From Anabaena minutissima FACHB-250 (GTDB taxonomy: Bacteria > Cyanobacteriota > Cyanobacteriia > Cyanobacteriales > Nostocaceae), in contig NZ_JACJRG010000045.1 in NCBI RefSeq assembly GCF_014697125.1, positions 1 to 49,392 on the forward strand: DNA of 49,392 nucleotides, given 5' to 3'. The stretch's first letter is position 1; each line of letters starts with the position of its first letter. Below, one piece after another: positions 36,130-45,025 of the stretch. The notes under the pieces were generated by a model. That model did no database searches. It had not been told where the DNA came from and saw only the letters and a list, made by a program, of their open reading frames with translations. A program made the translations under genes and the position numbers.

Positions 36130-36326
36130 ATAAGTTAGACGAGGTAGATTTAAATCAGTCAATCAATTTTAGATTTTGGATTTGAAATTTTAGATTGACT
36201 GTTGATGCCCAATTACAAATTACAGATTTGAAAATGTCATTTTGTTTAATTCTTTTATTTAGTATTGAGCATGATGCAATATGGTTTGCTTGAGGAACAT
36301 AGACCCGGAGGGGCTTGCCATCGGCT

Positions 36327-36355
36327 AACCCAAAATTTGCAAGTAATGTTGGGTT
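36327..36355. repeat. Hairpin and repeat remnant between convergent genes
   Basis: AACCCAA at 36327-36333 and TTGGGTT at 36349-36355 form a hairpin within a degraded TTGGGTTGCACAAAACCTCAAAC-like repeat seen widely in Nostoc. It lies between the convergent acyltransferase and ferritin-like genes and may serve as a terminator. Confidence 0.4.
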
Positions 36356-36412
36356 GCACAAAACCTCAAACAAACCTACGAATAATCTTATCCAAACCTT
36401 ATTGGAGCAGGA

Positions 36413-36652
36413 TTAACTCTTGCTAAGACGCTGTGTTAGAAGTTGTTTAGCTCTATCTGCTAACTTGCAGTTTGTGTCTTTTGCTTCCTGGAAGAAATTA
36501 GCTAAATCTCTATCACCAGACTCATTAGCATCTTGAATGTATTGTTCATAAATTGCCGCACCTTCGAGAGTGTGGTACATAATACTAATCAAATCAAAAT
36601 GTTCATTTCTTGTGCCTGTACTACACTCGGCTTTATTCATTACTGCTGACAT
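36413..36652 (-). CDS. Small helical conserved cyanobacterial protein
   Basis: A 79-residue protein from the ATG at 36652, preceded by TAGGAG eight bases upstream. An upstream in-frame codon at 36679 gives nine extra residues without ribosome site. The sequence (MSAVMNKAECSTGTRNEHFD, then IMYHTLEGAAIYEQYIQDA and LANFFQEAKDTNCKLADRAKQ) is amphipathic and helical, resembling a half-ferritin-like two-helix bundle. I have the impression that this is a conserved cyanobacterial family, but no function is established. It has its own promoter region. Confidence 0.65.
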   Translation of the reverse strand: MSAVMNKAECSTGTRNEHFDLISIMYHTLEGAAIYEQYIQDANESGDRDLANFFQEAKDTNCKLADRAKQLLTQRLSKS

Positions 36653-36960
36653 ATTGATACTCCTAACCTTTGTTTTCAAATCAATGACATTAATACAAGA
36701 CTAGGTAATAAATTCATGTTTTCCTTCATTCCCAAGATATAGTAATCGGCTTTGATGTTGAGGGAGTGGGGAATAGGAAGAAACTTTTTTAAGTTGTACT
36801 TTTAATCTCATTGATCGGAAACTGAATACTCACACTCTCTAAGGAGGTATTTCCAGGAAAATCCTTACTTCTGATAGATAATCAAACTAAAAATTAGTAG
36901 TTAAGTAAAAAAAGGCGTATGAATTAAAAATTTAGCACTTTATCAAGTGGAGCAGCATTC

Positions 36961-39684
36961 ATGGCAGGGCTTCCCAATCAACCTTGGACTCTTACTTTAG
37001 AACAAATCCTTGACGAGCTTGATGTCTCCACTAACCAAGGTTTGACGGAATCAGAAGTGGAAAATCGACGCAAGCAGTATGGTGAAAATCGCTTACAGGA
37101 AGCAAAAGGCAAGAGTGCTTGGCAAATATTTATAGAACAATTTAAAAGTTTGATTATTGGCATATTAGCTGTAGCGGCTGCTTTATCATTTGCCTTTAGT
37201 CAATGGATTGAAGGCATTGCTGTACTCATAGCTATTGTGATTAATACTGCTATCGGTTTTTTCACAGAATATAAAGCTATTCGCTCAATGGAGGCACTAC
37301 AAAAACTTAGTAGCACTACAGCCAAAGTTCGTCGCGGCGGTAGATTACAAGAAATCCCATCTGTAGAATTAGTTCCAGGAGATATTGTCATTTTAGACGC
37401 TGGGGATGCGATCGCAGCTGATTTACGCTTGCTTGAGGCGGCAAATCTGCAAGTTAATGAATCATCCCTCACTGGGGAATCAGTCCCTGTAGGTAAAAGT
37501 TTGCCGCCGTTATCTGGAGATATTCCCCTCGCAGAGCATCACAATATGTTGTACAAGGGTACGGCTTTAACTCGTGGTTCTGGGGAAGGGGTAGTGGTAG
37601 CCACCGGGATGAAAACTGAGTTAGGCCATATTTCCGAATTAGCACAACAAGCCGGTGCAGAACAAAAAACCCCCCTAGAAAAGCGTTTGGATGAGCTAGG
37701 ACAGTGGTTAGTTTGGGTGACAATCGCCATCGTGATTGTCGTGGCGATCGCGGGAATTGTCGCCGGTAGAGATATATTTTTAATGGTAGAAACTGCGATC
37801 GCTCTAGCAGTGGGAGCAGTACCAGAAGGCTTACCAATTGTGGCTACAGTCGCCTTAGCGCGGGGAATGTGGCGCATGGCAAAACGTCATGCGCTAATTA
37901 ATCAACTCTCGGCTGTGGAAACTTTAGGTGCAACTAGCGTCATCTGTACCGACAAAACCGGGACACTCACTGAAAATCAGATGACTGTACGCCGCATCAT
38001 GATTGACGCTGGTGAAATACAAGTGACTGGGGAAGGTTTAGAAACCAAAGGCGCATTTCAACGTCACAATGAAACGTTTAATCCTAGCGAAAATCCAGTT
38101 CTCCCAGCACTGTTAGAAGTTGGGGTGTTGTGTAACAACGCAGCTTTACAGCCAGAAAGCTCAAATGAAAGCCGGGTAGTAGGCGACCCGATGGAAGTGG
38201 CGTTGTTAGTTGCAGGCGCAAAAGCTGGGGTGCAGCGTCAGCAATTGCTAGAACAAATGTCCGAAATTCGGGAAGAAGCCTTTGATCCAGACTTGAAGAT
38301 GATGGCGACAATTCACCAATTAGATGGTCAGTATCGATTTGCTGTCAAAGGTGCACCGGAGGCTGTCCTGCAAGCTTGTACTCGCATCCTCACCGACTCA
38401 GGAAAAGCACAAATGACCGAGACAGCACGACAGCATTGGCAAGAACGAGTCAATCAATTAGCACAACAAGGTTTAAGAACTCTCGCCTTGGCTCAAAAAA
38501 CTACTGCTTCCGAGAAAGCCGACCCCTACGAAGATTTAATCTTGTTGGGAATTGTCGGTTTATTAGATCCTCCCCGTGAAGAAGTCATACCAGCAATTAA
38601 AGAATGTCAACAAGCGGGAATACGAGTAGTGATGGTGACAGGCGACCAACCTGTAACTGCCAAAAATATTGCGATCGCCGTCGGTTTAACCAATAATCAA
38701 CAAGCTGATGTAGTTTTAGGTCAAGACCTAAGAAATCCTGAAGAACTATCCCCCGAAGCACGCCAGCGTATCGTCCAAGCCTCAGTTCTCGCTAGAGTTA
38801 GTCCCGAACAAAAGCTGAATTTAATTAACCTGCATCAACGTCATCAGGCTGTTGTCGCCATGACCGGCGATGGCGTCAATGATGCGCCGGCTTTGCGAAA
38901 AGCTGATATCGGTGTAGCAATGGGACAACGGGGAACACAAGTCGCCAAAGAAGCGGCTGATATGGTACTTCAAGATGATGCTTTTGCTTCCATTGTGGCG
39001 GCGGTGGAACAGGGACGAGCTATTTTTAATAACATCAGAAAATTCACTATCTATTTGCTATCTGGTAATGTGGGCGAGATTATCTTAGTTAGCATCGCCT
39101 CATTATTGAATGCACCTTTACCCCTGCTACCATTACAGATTTTGTATATCAACGTTGTTAATGATGCCTTCCCAGCTTTGGCCTTAGGGGTAGGAGAAGC
39201 AGAACCAGCTTTAATGAAACGTCCACCCAGACCAGCAAACGAGCCTATTTTAGCTCGTCGTCATTGGCTAGCGATCGCAGGCTATGGGTTAGTGATTGCA
39301 GCTACCTTGGGTGCTGCTTTTGCTCTGGCTTTGATGTGGCTGGGGATGAACCAACAGCAAGCTGTAACCATAACATTTATGACCTTGGGTTTTACGCGAT
39401 TGTGGCACGTTTTTAATATGCGCGATCGCGATTCTGGGTTATTGCGTAATGAGATTACTCGCAATCCTTATGTGTGGGGTGCGCTGGTTTTTTGTACAGG
39501 ATTGCTGCTGATTGCCGTTTATGTGCCATTATTGTCAACTGTCTTGCAAACGACTGATCCTGGTGTCAATGGTTGGCTGTTAATTCTGGGAATGAGTTTT
39601 TTACCTTTAATTATTGGGCAAGTCGTGAAGTTAATTAATAGTCAAAGGGGAAGACGAAAAGTGATGAGATCATATTCTAGATGA
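36961..39684 (+). CDS. P2-type cation-transporting ATPase (Ca2+/Na+/H+ class)
   Basis: A 907-residue inner-membrane pump with ten predicted membrane segments. It shows TGES in the actuator domain near residue 171, PEGLP at 288-292 in M4 (the cation-binding loop of P2 ATPases), the phosphorylation site DKTGTLT with D331, and TGDGVNDAPAL from T635 as the Mg/hinge motif. The PEGL form and length match SERCA/PMR1-like and cyanobacterial Pma1-type ATPases; the cation, Ca2+ or Na+/H+, is not certain. The upstream 280 bases carry AAGGAGG near 36841 that is not followed by a gene. Confidence 0.93.
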   Translation: MAGLPNQPWTLTLEQILDELDVSTNQGLTESEVENRRKQYGENRLQEAKGKSAWQIFIEQFKSLIIGILAVAAALSFAFSQWIEGIAVLIAIVINTAIGFFTEYKAIRSMEALQKLSSTTAKVRRGGRLQEIPSVELVPGDIVILDAGDAIAADLRLLEAANLQVNESSLTGESVPVGKSLPPLSGDIPLAEHHNMLYKGTALTRGSGEGVVVATGMKTELGHISELAQQAGAEQKTPLEKRLDELGQWLVWVTIAIVIVVAIAGIVAGRDIFLMVETAIALAVGAVPEGLPIVATVALARGMWRMAKRHALINQLSAVETLGATSVICTDKTGTLTENQMTVRRIMIDAGEIQVTGEGLETKGAFQRHNETFNPSENPVLPALLEVGVLCNNAALQPESSNESRVVGDPMEVALLVAGAKAGVQRQQLLEQMSEIREEAFDPDLKMMATIHQLDGQYRFAVKGAPEAVLQACTRILTDSGKAQMTETARQHWQERVNQLAQQGLRTLALAQKTTASEKADPYEDLILLGIVGLLDPPREEVIPAIKECQQAGIRVVMVTGDQPVTAKNIAIAVGLTNNQQADVVLGQDLRNPEELSPEARQRIVQASVLARVSPEQKLNLINLHQRHQAVVAMTGDGVNDAPALRKADIGVAMGQRGTQVAKEAADMVLQDDAFASIVAAVEQGRAIFNNIRKFTIYLLSGNVGEIILVSIASLLNAPLPLLPLQILYINVVNDAFPALALGVGEAEPALMKRPPRPANEPILARRHWLAIAGYGLVIAATLGAAFALALMWLGMNQQQAVTITFMTLGFTRLWHVFNMRDRDSGLLRNEITRNPYVWGALVFCTGLLLIAVYVPLLSTVLQTTDPGVNGWLLILGMSFLPLIIGQVVKLINSQRGRRKVMRSYSR

Positions 39685-39690
39685 TCTATA

Positions 39691-39721
39691 CTCGCTCAAG
39701 ATATATCAAATCTTGAGCGAG
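39691..39721. terminator. Perfect 12-bp hairpin after the ATPase gene
   Basis: CTCGCTCAAGAT at 39691-39702 pairs perfectly with ATCTTGAGCGAG at 39710-39721 around a 7-base loop, starting seven bases after the stop. It has no T-run, so it may be a terminator of the factor-independent but non-U type, or an mRNA stability hairpin. A second small hairpin CACTGG/CCAGTG follows at 39738-39754. Confidence 0.5.
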
Positions 39722-39765
39722 AGACAAACGTTCACATCACTGGTTGAGCCAGTGGTTAGGCGAAC

Positions 39766-39936
39766 TTAATCATATGAACGGCGACAGTCGTAGCAGTAAC
39801 GGCAGTAATATCTATCCCGTTTTTTGTCTCCGCTATATTCTTCTTGATCGCCACCACCTTGTCCACCAGCAATGATTTGCTGGTCTGCTGTAGATAAATC
39901 TACAAGTAAATCAGATGTGATACTTTGAATTGACAT
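39766..39936 (-). CDS. RiPP-like double-glycine leader peptide with CxxCxxC core
   Basis: A 56-residue peptide from the ATG at 39936, with GAGG ten bases upstream. An in-frame start at 39951 gives five more residues. The leader MSIQSITSDLLVDLSTADQQ ends IIAGG at residues 21-25, the double-glycine cleavage signal of peptidase-containing ABC transporters, and the core has Gly-rich then YYCRYCYDC with cysteines 45, 48, 51. This looks like the cyanobacterial CTB-type bacteriocin family. No modification or transport gene is adjacent. The stop is followed by the small hairpin at 39738-39754. Confidence 0.65.
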   Translation of the reverse strand: MSIQSITSDLLVDLSTADQQIIAGGQGGGDQEEYSGDKKRDRYYCRYCYDCRRSYD

Positions 39937-40434
39937 GATTGTTAGCCTCACTTACGTACATAGGTTTACACAACCTATAACCTTATATATAAATATGTTC
40001 TTTCCAGATTAAATTAGCCTCAAGCTAGAAATTAAATAGATGAGTTTCTCGCTTAAGACCGATGCAAATTTATTGAGCAAAGCTGTTAACTTATCTGTCT
40101 ACAACACGCTCCGGGGTGAATCCTACGGATACGCAACGCTACCGCAGGGAACGTTGAGATGGTTTCCAACTAACCGTTAAGTATTTTCCATGACAAATTT
40201 AAAAACCTGCCAAAATGGCAACCTAAGTAAAATTTAACAAGTTAAATTACATAGAAGATAAAAAACTTTCAAGGTGTTGTTATCAAGGGCTACCCAGTTA
40301 ACCACATTTTTGACCAGCCATGATGCAGGCAAATTATTTATGACTAATTAAACTTGGCATTTGCTGCAAAAGGAATATTTAATTTGTACAGGTTTTGCCA
40401 TTGACTCATAACATTAGCCCCCTAAATGAATGGC

Positions 40435-40523
40435 AATATCTGTAAAGATTCCTGAACGCTACAGCAGCAAATGACAGAGTGGGAGATGAAAGCGATTGAT
40501 ATGCTTTCTCCCACTCTTTTTTT
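40435..40523 (+). ncRNA. Putative small RNA ending in an orphan terminator
   Basis: A possible promoter TTGACT (40401-40406), 16-base spacer, TAAATG (40423-40428) precedes about 85 bases that end in the terminator at 40476-40523. There is no open frame between. Start site and identity are inference; the -10 match is weak. Confidence 0.4.
40476..40523 (+). terminator. Strong Rho-independent terminator, plus strand
   Basis: AGAGTGGGAG at 40476-40485 pairs perfectly with CTCCCACTCT at 40508-40517, with an extra AAAGC/GCTTT inner pairing and a 3-base bulge, then seven T at 40517-40523. The T-run is on the plus side only, so it does not belong to the minus-strand gene at 40555. Confidence 0.8.
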
Positions 40524-40554
40524 ATTGGGCATTTTTTCCTCTCCTCTCTCTTTT

Positions 40555-41298
40555 TCAACCTATTTGATCTAGCAGCCAGGTTACTGCACCATCAACATCT
40601 GCTACTTGCTCCCCTGGTGGTAAGGGGGGACGATTGATCATGACAACCTGTATACCTAGTTCCCGCGCGGCGACTATCTTGGCGTAGGTAGCGTTACCAC
40701 CACTATTTTTGCTGACTATAGTGTCAATATTGTGCTGAATCAGGATTTGTCGCTCATTCTCTAAGGCAAAGGGGCCGCGATCGCACAATATCACTCCTGA
40801 TGGAACTAAAGCATCTGCACCAGGCGGGTCAATCATCCGCATCAGAAACCAAATATTCTTTAAGTGGGCAAAAGCTCCTAACTCTTGTCTACCGACGGTT
40901 AAAAATACTCTTTTTGCTTGCTTTTCCAGAACTTTGGCAGCCGCTTGATGATTATCTACTTCTACCCAGCGATAACCAACTACTTTCTCCCAAGGAGGAC
41001 GAATTAACATTAACCTGGGTATATTAACTTGATTTGCCGCCGCCGCCGCATTCCAGGAAATCTGACTGGCGAAGGGATGGGTAGCATCGATGAGTAAGTC
41101 AACTTGCATCTGACATAAATAATTAGCTAGTCCAGACACACCACCAAAGCCACCAATCCGCACATTCCCCTCTGGGACTGATGGTTCACGAGTACGACCG
41201 GCTAAAGATGCGATCGCTTCAATCCCTGGAATATTTGCAACTCTGGCAGTTAATTCTGCCGCATCTCCAGTTCCACCCAGAATTAAAACACGATTCAT
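40555..41298 (-). CDS. cobK: Cobalt-precorrin-6A reductase
   Basis: A 247-residue protein with the N-terminal nucleotide-binding LILGGTGDAAELTARVA, IGGFGGVSGLANYL, LLIDATHPFASQISWNAAAA, VFLTVGRQELGAF, CDRGPFALENERQIL and VSKNSGGNATYAKIVAARELG, all landmarks of CobK/CbiJ. It reduces precorrin-6A (or its cobalt form) in cobalamin synthesis, using NADPH, in the cytoplasm. The DUF1636 gene on the same strand upstream often neighbours B12 genes. The 3' end is close to the gene-poor stretch. Confidence 0.95.
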   Translation of the reverse strand: MNRVLILGGTGDAAELTARVANIPGIEAIASLAGRTREPSVPEGNVRIGGFGGVSGLANYLCQMQVDLLIDATHPFASQISWNAAAAANQVNIPRLMLIRPPWEKVVGYRWVEVDNHQAAAKVLEKQAKRVFLTVGRQELGAFAHLKNIWFLMRMIDPPGADALVPSGVILCDRGPFALENERQILIQHNIDTIVSKNSGGNATYAKIVAARELGIQVVMINRPPLPPGEQVADVDGAVTWLLDQIG

Positions 41299-41334
41299 GA
41301 ATCAATTCAAAATTCAAAATTCAATACAGCCACC

Positions 41335-41450
41335 CACATTCACACAGCGTCCCGCAGGCTCTAGCTATGCCGGAGGCTTTACGCCCACTAAAGGCGTTAG
41401 CGTAGCGGGACGTAGTAAGGTTTTGTTGGCGCAGCCTTCTCGTAGAGTAC
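41335..41450. repeat. Nostoc-type iterated repeat cluster
   Basis: A dense run of short repeats (CGTCCCGCAGGCTCTAGC, TATGCCGGAGGCTTTACGCC, GTTAGCGTAGCGGGACG) with internal complementarity, between two minus-strand B12-associated genes. Common multi-copy sequence in Nostocales; no gene within. Confidence 0.55.
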
Positions 41451-41531
41451 CTAGCTTTTTCCTATAAATTTGGGAATTGGGAATTGGGTAATTTCCCATT
41501 TTTTAATTTTTAATTGATTTTTCCCTACTTT

Positions 41532-41915
41532 TTAGGATAAAGATGGAATCCTGGCTAATATTCCTTTTTTTAATGGTTCTGGACGTTCTGACCAAGGTAG
41601 TAATCCATTTTCTTTAGCATAGTATTTACTGGCACATTCAAGCACAGCAGATATACTATCATCAACTACTAAATCCCCAAATAAATAAGTCAATTTACCT
41701 TCAGCCGCAAAAGCCACGACACAGGAACGGTTACAAGCACTCATACATTCAACTGCTTGGATAGGGAACTGATCACGTAATTCCCAATTTTCCGCCAGAT
41801 TTTGCAACTTATTGAGAAGTTTTTGACCACCACTTTCACCGATGCGTTTACCATCTTGCCAAACACTGGCGCAGGTTGTACAAACAAATAAAGTATGAGA
41901 AACACTAGTAGCCAT
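41532..41915 (-). CDS. DUF1636 metal-binding protein (B12-associated)
   Basis: A 127-residue protein with FVCTTCASVWQDG near residue 10 and VECMSACNRSCVVAFAA near 55-71, giving CxxC and C-x3-C-x3-C clusters as in DUF1636 proteins and thioredoxin-like [2Fe-2S] ferredoxins. GKLTYLFGDL follows. Members are often encoded with cobalt-chelation or B12 genes and could carry metal or electrons. Five cysteines in the two clusters are compatible with an Fe-S cluster. It lies upstream of cobK on the same strand, separated by a repeat-rich 233-base gap. Confidence 0.8.
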   Translation of the reverse strand: MATSVSHTLFVCTTCASVWQDGKRIGESGGQKLLNKLQNLAENWELRDQFPIQAVECMSACNRSCVVAFAAEGKLTYLFGDLVVDDSISAVLECASKYYAKENGLLPWSERPEPLKKGILARIPSLS

Positions 41916-42045
41916 TCGTACCTCGCACGATGTGTATCAATAATAATTATACTTTGGTGGCCATTCTGACTTAAAAAGTGAATTTATTTTTGAATGGTTA
42001 AGGGAATTTCTTCTGCCCTCACCCTCAAGCATAGCTACTCGTTTC

Positions 42046-42333
42046 TCACCCACCAATTAATACAGTTGGCGCACCTAAACCTACAACTGTAGTTAGTGGT
42101 ATCCCTGTCACCGTATTCACCCCAGCTACCTGAGAAGTGATTCGTGCTGCTGGTCGTCCAGCAATTAACACAGTAAAAGAACCCATAACAATACTTCCTG
42201 TAACTACAGGCCCCACTACTAAATCACCAACACAAGCGGCTGGTAAACCCATAATTAAGACGTTTGGTACACCAGGTGCAGTAATGGGATCACCTGTAAC
42301 AGTTATATCGGTAAGTCGTGCTGCTGGAAACAT
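42046..42333 (-). CDS. PAAR-domain spike tip protein
   Basis: A 95-residue protein with the PAAR pattern: FPAARLTDITVTG at the start (His replaced by Thr), AACVGDLVVGPVVTGS in the middle and GRPAARITSQVAG near residue 58, giving two P-A-A-R motifs in a short Gly/Val-rich fold. PAAR proteins cap the spike of contractile injection systems and type VI secretion systems, and can carry effectors; this one has no effector extension. It lies 50 bases downstream of the spike gene and completes the spike complex. Confidence 0.88.
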   Translation of the reverse strand: MFPAARLTDITVTGDPITAPGVPNVLIMGLPAACVGDLVVGPVVTGSIVMGSFTVLIAGRPAARITSQVAGVNTVTGIPLTTVVGLGAPTVLIGG

Positions 42334-42383
42334 AGAAGATTGGGGATTAGGGATTGGGAATTAAGGAGAATGACTAATGTCTA

Positions 42384-44351
42384 TTAACAATTAAGGCGAA
42401 TTATGCCGCCCATAATGCCTACGGTGGCTGCACCATTAATGCTAACTGAAGCACCTGCACTAGCACTAATTGAAGCACCTGCACTAGCACTAATTGAAGC
42501 ACCCGAAGTTACACTCAACGAACCACCAGATTGCACACTGATAGAACTACCAGCTTGTACACTAATTGTTCCAGCAGTTTTCATTGTAATACCACTAGGA
42601 GTTAATTCTATACTAGTAGCTCCTACAGTAAGGGTAATTTTTTGAGTTGCAGTGAGAGCAATTTCACCACCATTCACGCTGATTTTCTTAACTGTGCCAG
42701 TAGTTCCAGATTTAACTGTAATATCACCAGTAGAAGTTAAACTAATTGTTTTATTACTATCATCAGCGCGATATTTGTGACCGCCAGTAGTCTCTAATTC
42801 GACAAATTTCTCACTATCATTTAACCGAAAATTATGATCGCCAACAGTTTGTAGATAAACACCTTTTTTAGTGCCTTTATCTTCTTCTACAAATTGTAGT
42901 TTATGTCCTACACGAGTTTTAAAAGTTCTGAGGCGGACTTTACCACCAACAATTGTGTCATTTACTGTTTCCGGTGGTGCATCTGTGCCATTCCACACCC
43001 CACCAATCACATAGGGACGATGAATATCACCATGTTCAAAAGCTACTAGTACCTCATCATTGACTTCTGGTAAACAATCAAAACCTCTACCCGGACCTGC
43101 ACCAACACTTACGACTCTGGCCCAATTACTTTCATGTTCTTCTGTCAATGTGGGGAATTTAACTCTGACTCGACCCCAACCTTTGGGGTCTTTATTATTA
43201 CTGACAATTCCGACTAAGAGAGTTTGTCCTGGTTGCAGGTGTGTTTGTGGTGATAAGGTGGCAAATAAGTCACCGGGACGTAACCCCCGCACACTGAATT
43301 CTGTGATATATTTACGTTCTTGAAATAAATGACGAGTTTCAGTTACATAATAACTGCCACTGTATTTCCCCATATCTGTGAGCTTGATAACTCGCCCTGT
43401 CCTAATTTCAGGATTACCTTCACCTTTAGCATCTGCATAGACAAATTCTCCCCCAAGTTCGTTACATAAAGCCTGAGCAATTTTTTGTGCTTCATTGCTA
43501 CTAAACACAGGCTGGTCTACGACAATCATCTTGGGTTGAATACTAAATTTAGTGCTGGATAGGCTACCTTTACCATTATCTGTGCTGGTGATTACCTGTT
43601 CTGTTGATGCTGTCGATACAATTGGTCGTTTTGTGGTGTAATCCCATCCCCGCACTTCTACAGAACTCACTTGTTCAGCACTGGTAACACGGACGCGAAA
43701 GCCGTGGATGTCTTCGAGCCATTTGAGGGATAAAGCCTGGTCTTGTTTAGGTTGACGAAAGTTGAGCTTCCCATCTTGCACATATAATTCAAAACCTAAG
43801 CGAGCTGCTCTTTCCCGCAAGAATTCCATGTTAGTTTGATTTTCTTGAAAGACATAATCGTGAACAATAGTAGTAGTGGTAATTGTGCCGGATGCAATGC
43901 CAGTTTCACCTGCAATTTGGCTGACAATATCGCTATCAGTCACATTTTGGAAGGAGCGATTATAACGCCCGCGATGTAAACGGTGAGAAACATCATAACC
44001 ACGAATCACAATAGGAGCTTGAGATTCACTAGTAAACTCAGTTTCTATACCAGTAATTTCCCCTTCTAATACGTAACCTTGCTCCACTTCTTGAAAATCT
44101 ACATTTTCTGTGGTGCTGGAAACAAACCCGATTTTAATTTTTTTCCCAATAGCAAATAAGCTCTGATGTTTCCAAGTAGTCTCTTGCGTCAGTCCCGGAA
44201 AATAATCATTGCGGATGACTATGGTAAACATCCCTGGTAGATGCAGACTCTCTTCTACAGAAATTTGCAAAATGTCTTCAACCAAGTCTTTAGAAGCATC
44301 AGTACCATCAATCTGCAACAGTGGTTCGGGGATGTAACGGACTGCGGGCAT
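42384..44351 (-). CDS. VgrG/gpD-gpV-like spike protein of contractile injection system
   Basis: A 655-residue protein. The N-terminal half is gpD/Afp8-like (QISVEESLHLPGMFTIVIRND, RGYDVSHRLHRGRYNRSF near residue 125, LGFELYVQDGKLNF), then an OB-fold gpV domain near 375-460 (GIVSNNKDPKGWGRVRVKFP, FEHGDIHRPYVIGGVWNG), then a beta-helix needle of repeated T/S/G strands. The tail has iterated GASISASA units. It trimerises into the cell-puncturing spike of the baseplate. It is followed by PAAR and preceded by the tube/adaptor-like gene, an eCIS gene order. Confidence 0.92.
   Translation of the reverse strand: MPAVRYIPEPLLQIDGTDASKDLVEDILQISVEESLHLPGMFTIVIRNDYFPGLTQETTWKHQSLFAIGKKIKIGFVSSTTENVDFQEVEQGYVLEGEITGIETEFTSESQAPIVIRGYDVSHRLHRGRYNRSFQNVTDSDIVSQIAGETGIASGTITTTTIVHDYVFQENQTNMEFLRERAARLGFELYVQDGKLNFRQPKQDQALSLKWLEDIHGFRVRVTSAEQVSSVEVRGWDYTTKRPIVSTASTEQVITSTDNGKGSLSSTKFSIQPKMIVVDQPVFSSNEAQKIAQALCNELGGEFVYADAKGEGNPEIRTGRVIKLTDMGKYSGSYYVTETRHLFQERKYITEFSVRGLRPGDLFATLSPQTHLQPGQTLLVGIVSNNKDPKGWGRVRVKFPTLTEEHESNWARVVSVGAGPGRGFDCLPEVNDEVLVAFEHGDIHRPYVIGGVWNGTDAPPETVNDTIVGGKVRLRTFKTRVGHKLQFVEEDKGTKKGVYLQTVGDHNFRLNDSEKFVELETTGGHKYRADDSNKTISLTSTGDITVKSGTTGTVKKISVNGGEIALTATQKITLTVGATSIELTPSGITMKTAGTISVQAGSSISVQSGGSLSVTSGASISASAGASISASAGASVSINGAATVGIMGGIIRLNC
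42448..42495. repeat. 24-bp tandem duplication inside the spike gene
   Basis: The 24-base unit at 42448-42471 is repeated exactly at 42472-42495, then a diverged third copy follows. In protein it makes the SASAGASI repeats of the needle end. The frame is kept. Confidence 0.8.
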
Positions 44352-44421
44352 AATATAAGCAGAGTGGGTTTTTCATAGCCTATGAGGATAACTATTAGCA
44401 GACTATTACCCAAAGGTCGAA

Positions 44422-44946
44422 TTAACTGCGCTTGCTGCGGTTGTCGCCGTTGCGGTCTACACTACTAGGTGCGCCCATCCCTGGTTGGGTAATTGATTCG
44501 TCTACTTCTTCCAGAGTCAGGTTAATTTTGGCTCGCACTGGTGTGCCGTCTGGTAAAAATAAGGTCAGGCTGTAATTAAGTGATTGGACAAAGCAACGGA
44601 TGTACTGTTGATCACCCCAGGTAAATATATACACTGGTGGACGTTTTTCTTTACCTGCTCCAGCTTCAGCAAAGTTGACAGCTTTTTCAAATTTTTTCAG
44701 GTGAGTGAGAACGCTTGTACCTGCTTCATAGGTATCAAATATGATGTTATTTATAGTGAGTTTGCAAGGCTCTGGGTAAGCAAAACTGACTTTGGGCAAT
44801 CCTCGTCCAGTACGCGCACCACTACTTTTGGTTAAATTTATTTGTTGCGAAAAATCTAGCTGGGTAGGATTGAACATAAATTCAATATCTGGTGCAGCTT
44901 GTTCTGTGGCAATTAGTTTGGCTTTGACTAAACGAGTGGTACTCAT
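44422..44946 (-). CDS. Contractile injection system tube/baseplate adaptor protein (Afp7-like)
   Basis: A 174-residue protein with DIEFMFNPTQLDFSQQINLTKSSG near residue 19, then PEPCKLTINNIIFDTYEAGTSVLTHLKKFEKAV and PPVYIFTWGDQQYIRCFVQSLNYSLTLFLPDGTPVRAKINLTLEEV, the features of the CIS_tube N-terminal (PF19266-type) proteins that connect the inner tube to the spike. In AFP/PVC/MAC clusters this is the Afp7-type adaptor, usually with a LysM domain; here no LysM domain is visible, so it is the short form. It lies upstream of the spike gene, separated by 70 bases. Confidence 0.88.
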   Translation of the reverse strand: MSTTRLVKAKLIATEQAAPDIEFMFNPTQLDFSQQINLTKSSGARTGRGLPKVSFAYPEPCKLTINNIIFDTYEAGTSVLTHLKKFEKAVNFAEAGAGKEKRPPVYIFTWGDQQYIRCFVQSLNYSLTLFLPDGTPVRAKINLTLEEVDESITQPGMGAPSSVDRNGDNRSKRS

Positions 44947-45025
44947 GGCTGATGAATTGATAAAAAGTCAGGAAGTAAGAGAGTAGGAAAGAGTAACTAT
45001 TGATTAATAAAAATTTTTACTTGAT

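Larger units (their letters stand above)
39937..40554. other. Gene-poor stretch with iterated repeat and putative small RNA
   Basis: About 620 bases between the peptide gene and the precorrin reductase gene contain an iterated repeat at about 40110-40160 (CTCCGGGGTGAATCC, then CGCAACGCTACCGCAGGGAACG) and, at the far end, a strong plus-strand terminator at 40476-40523. No protein-coding frame is convincing. Confidence 0.5.

Noticed and set aside
36155..36373. Minus-strand 72-codon frame between the acyltransferase and the small helical protein
   Set aside because: It consists mostly of iterated repeat sequence and the TTGGGTT hairpin remnant.
37200..37877. Minus-strand frames within the P-type ATPase gene
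   Set aside because: Shadows of the strongly conserved plus-strand coding sequence.
39691..39754. Attachment site or transposon end
   Set aside because: The inverted repeats directly follow a gene stop and lack target duplications; terminator or mRNA hairpin is simpler.
42137..42645. Plus-strand frames opposite the PAAR and spike genes
   Set aside because: They are mirror images of the repetitive Gly/Ala/Thr coding sequence on the other strand.
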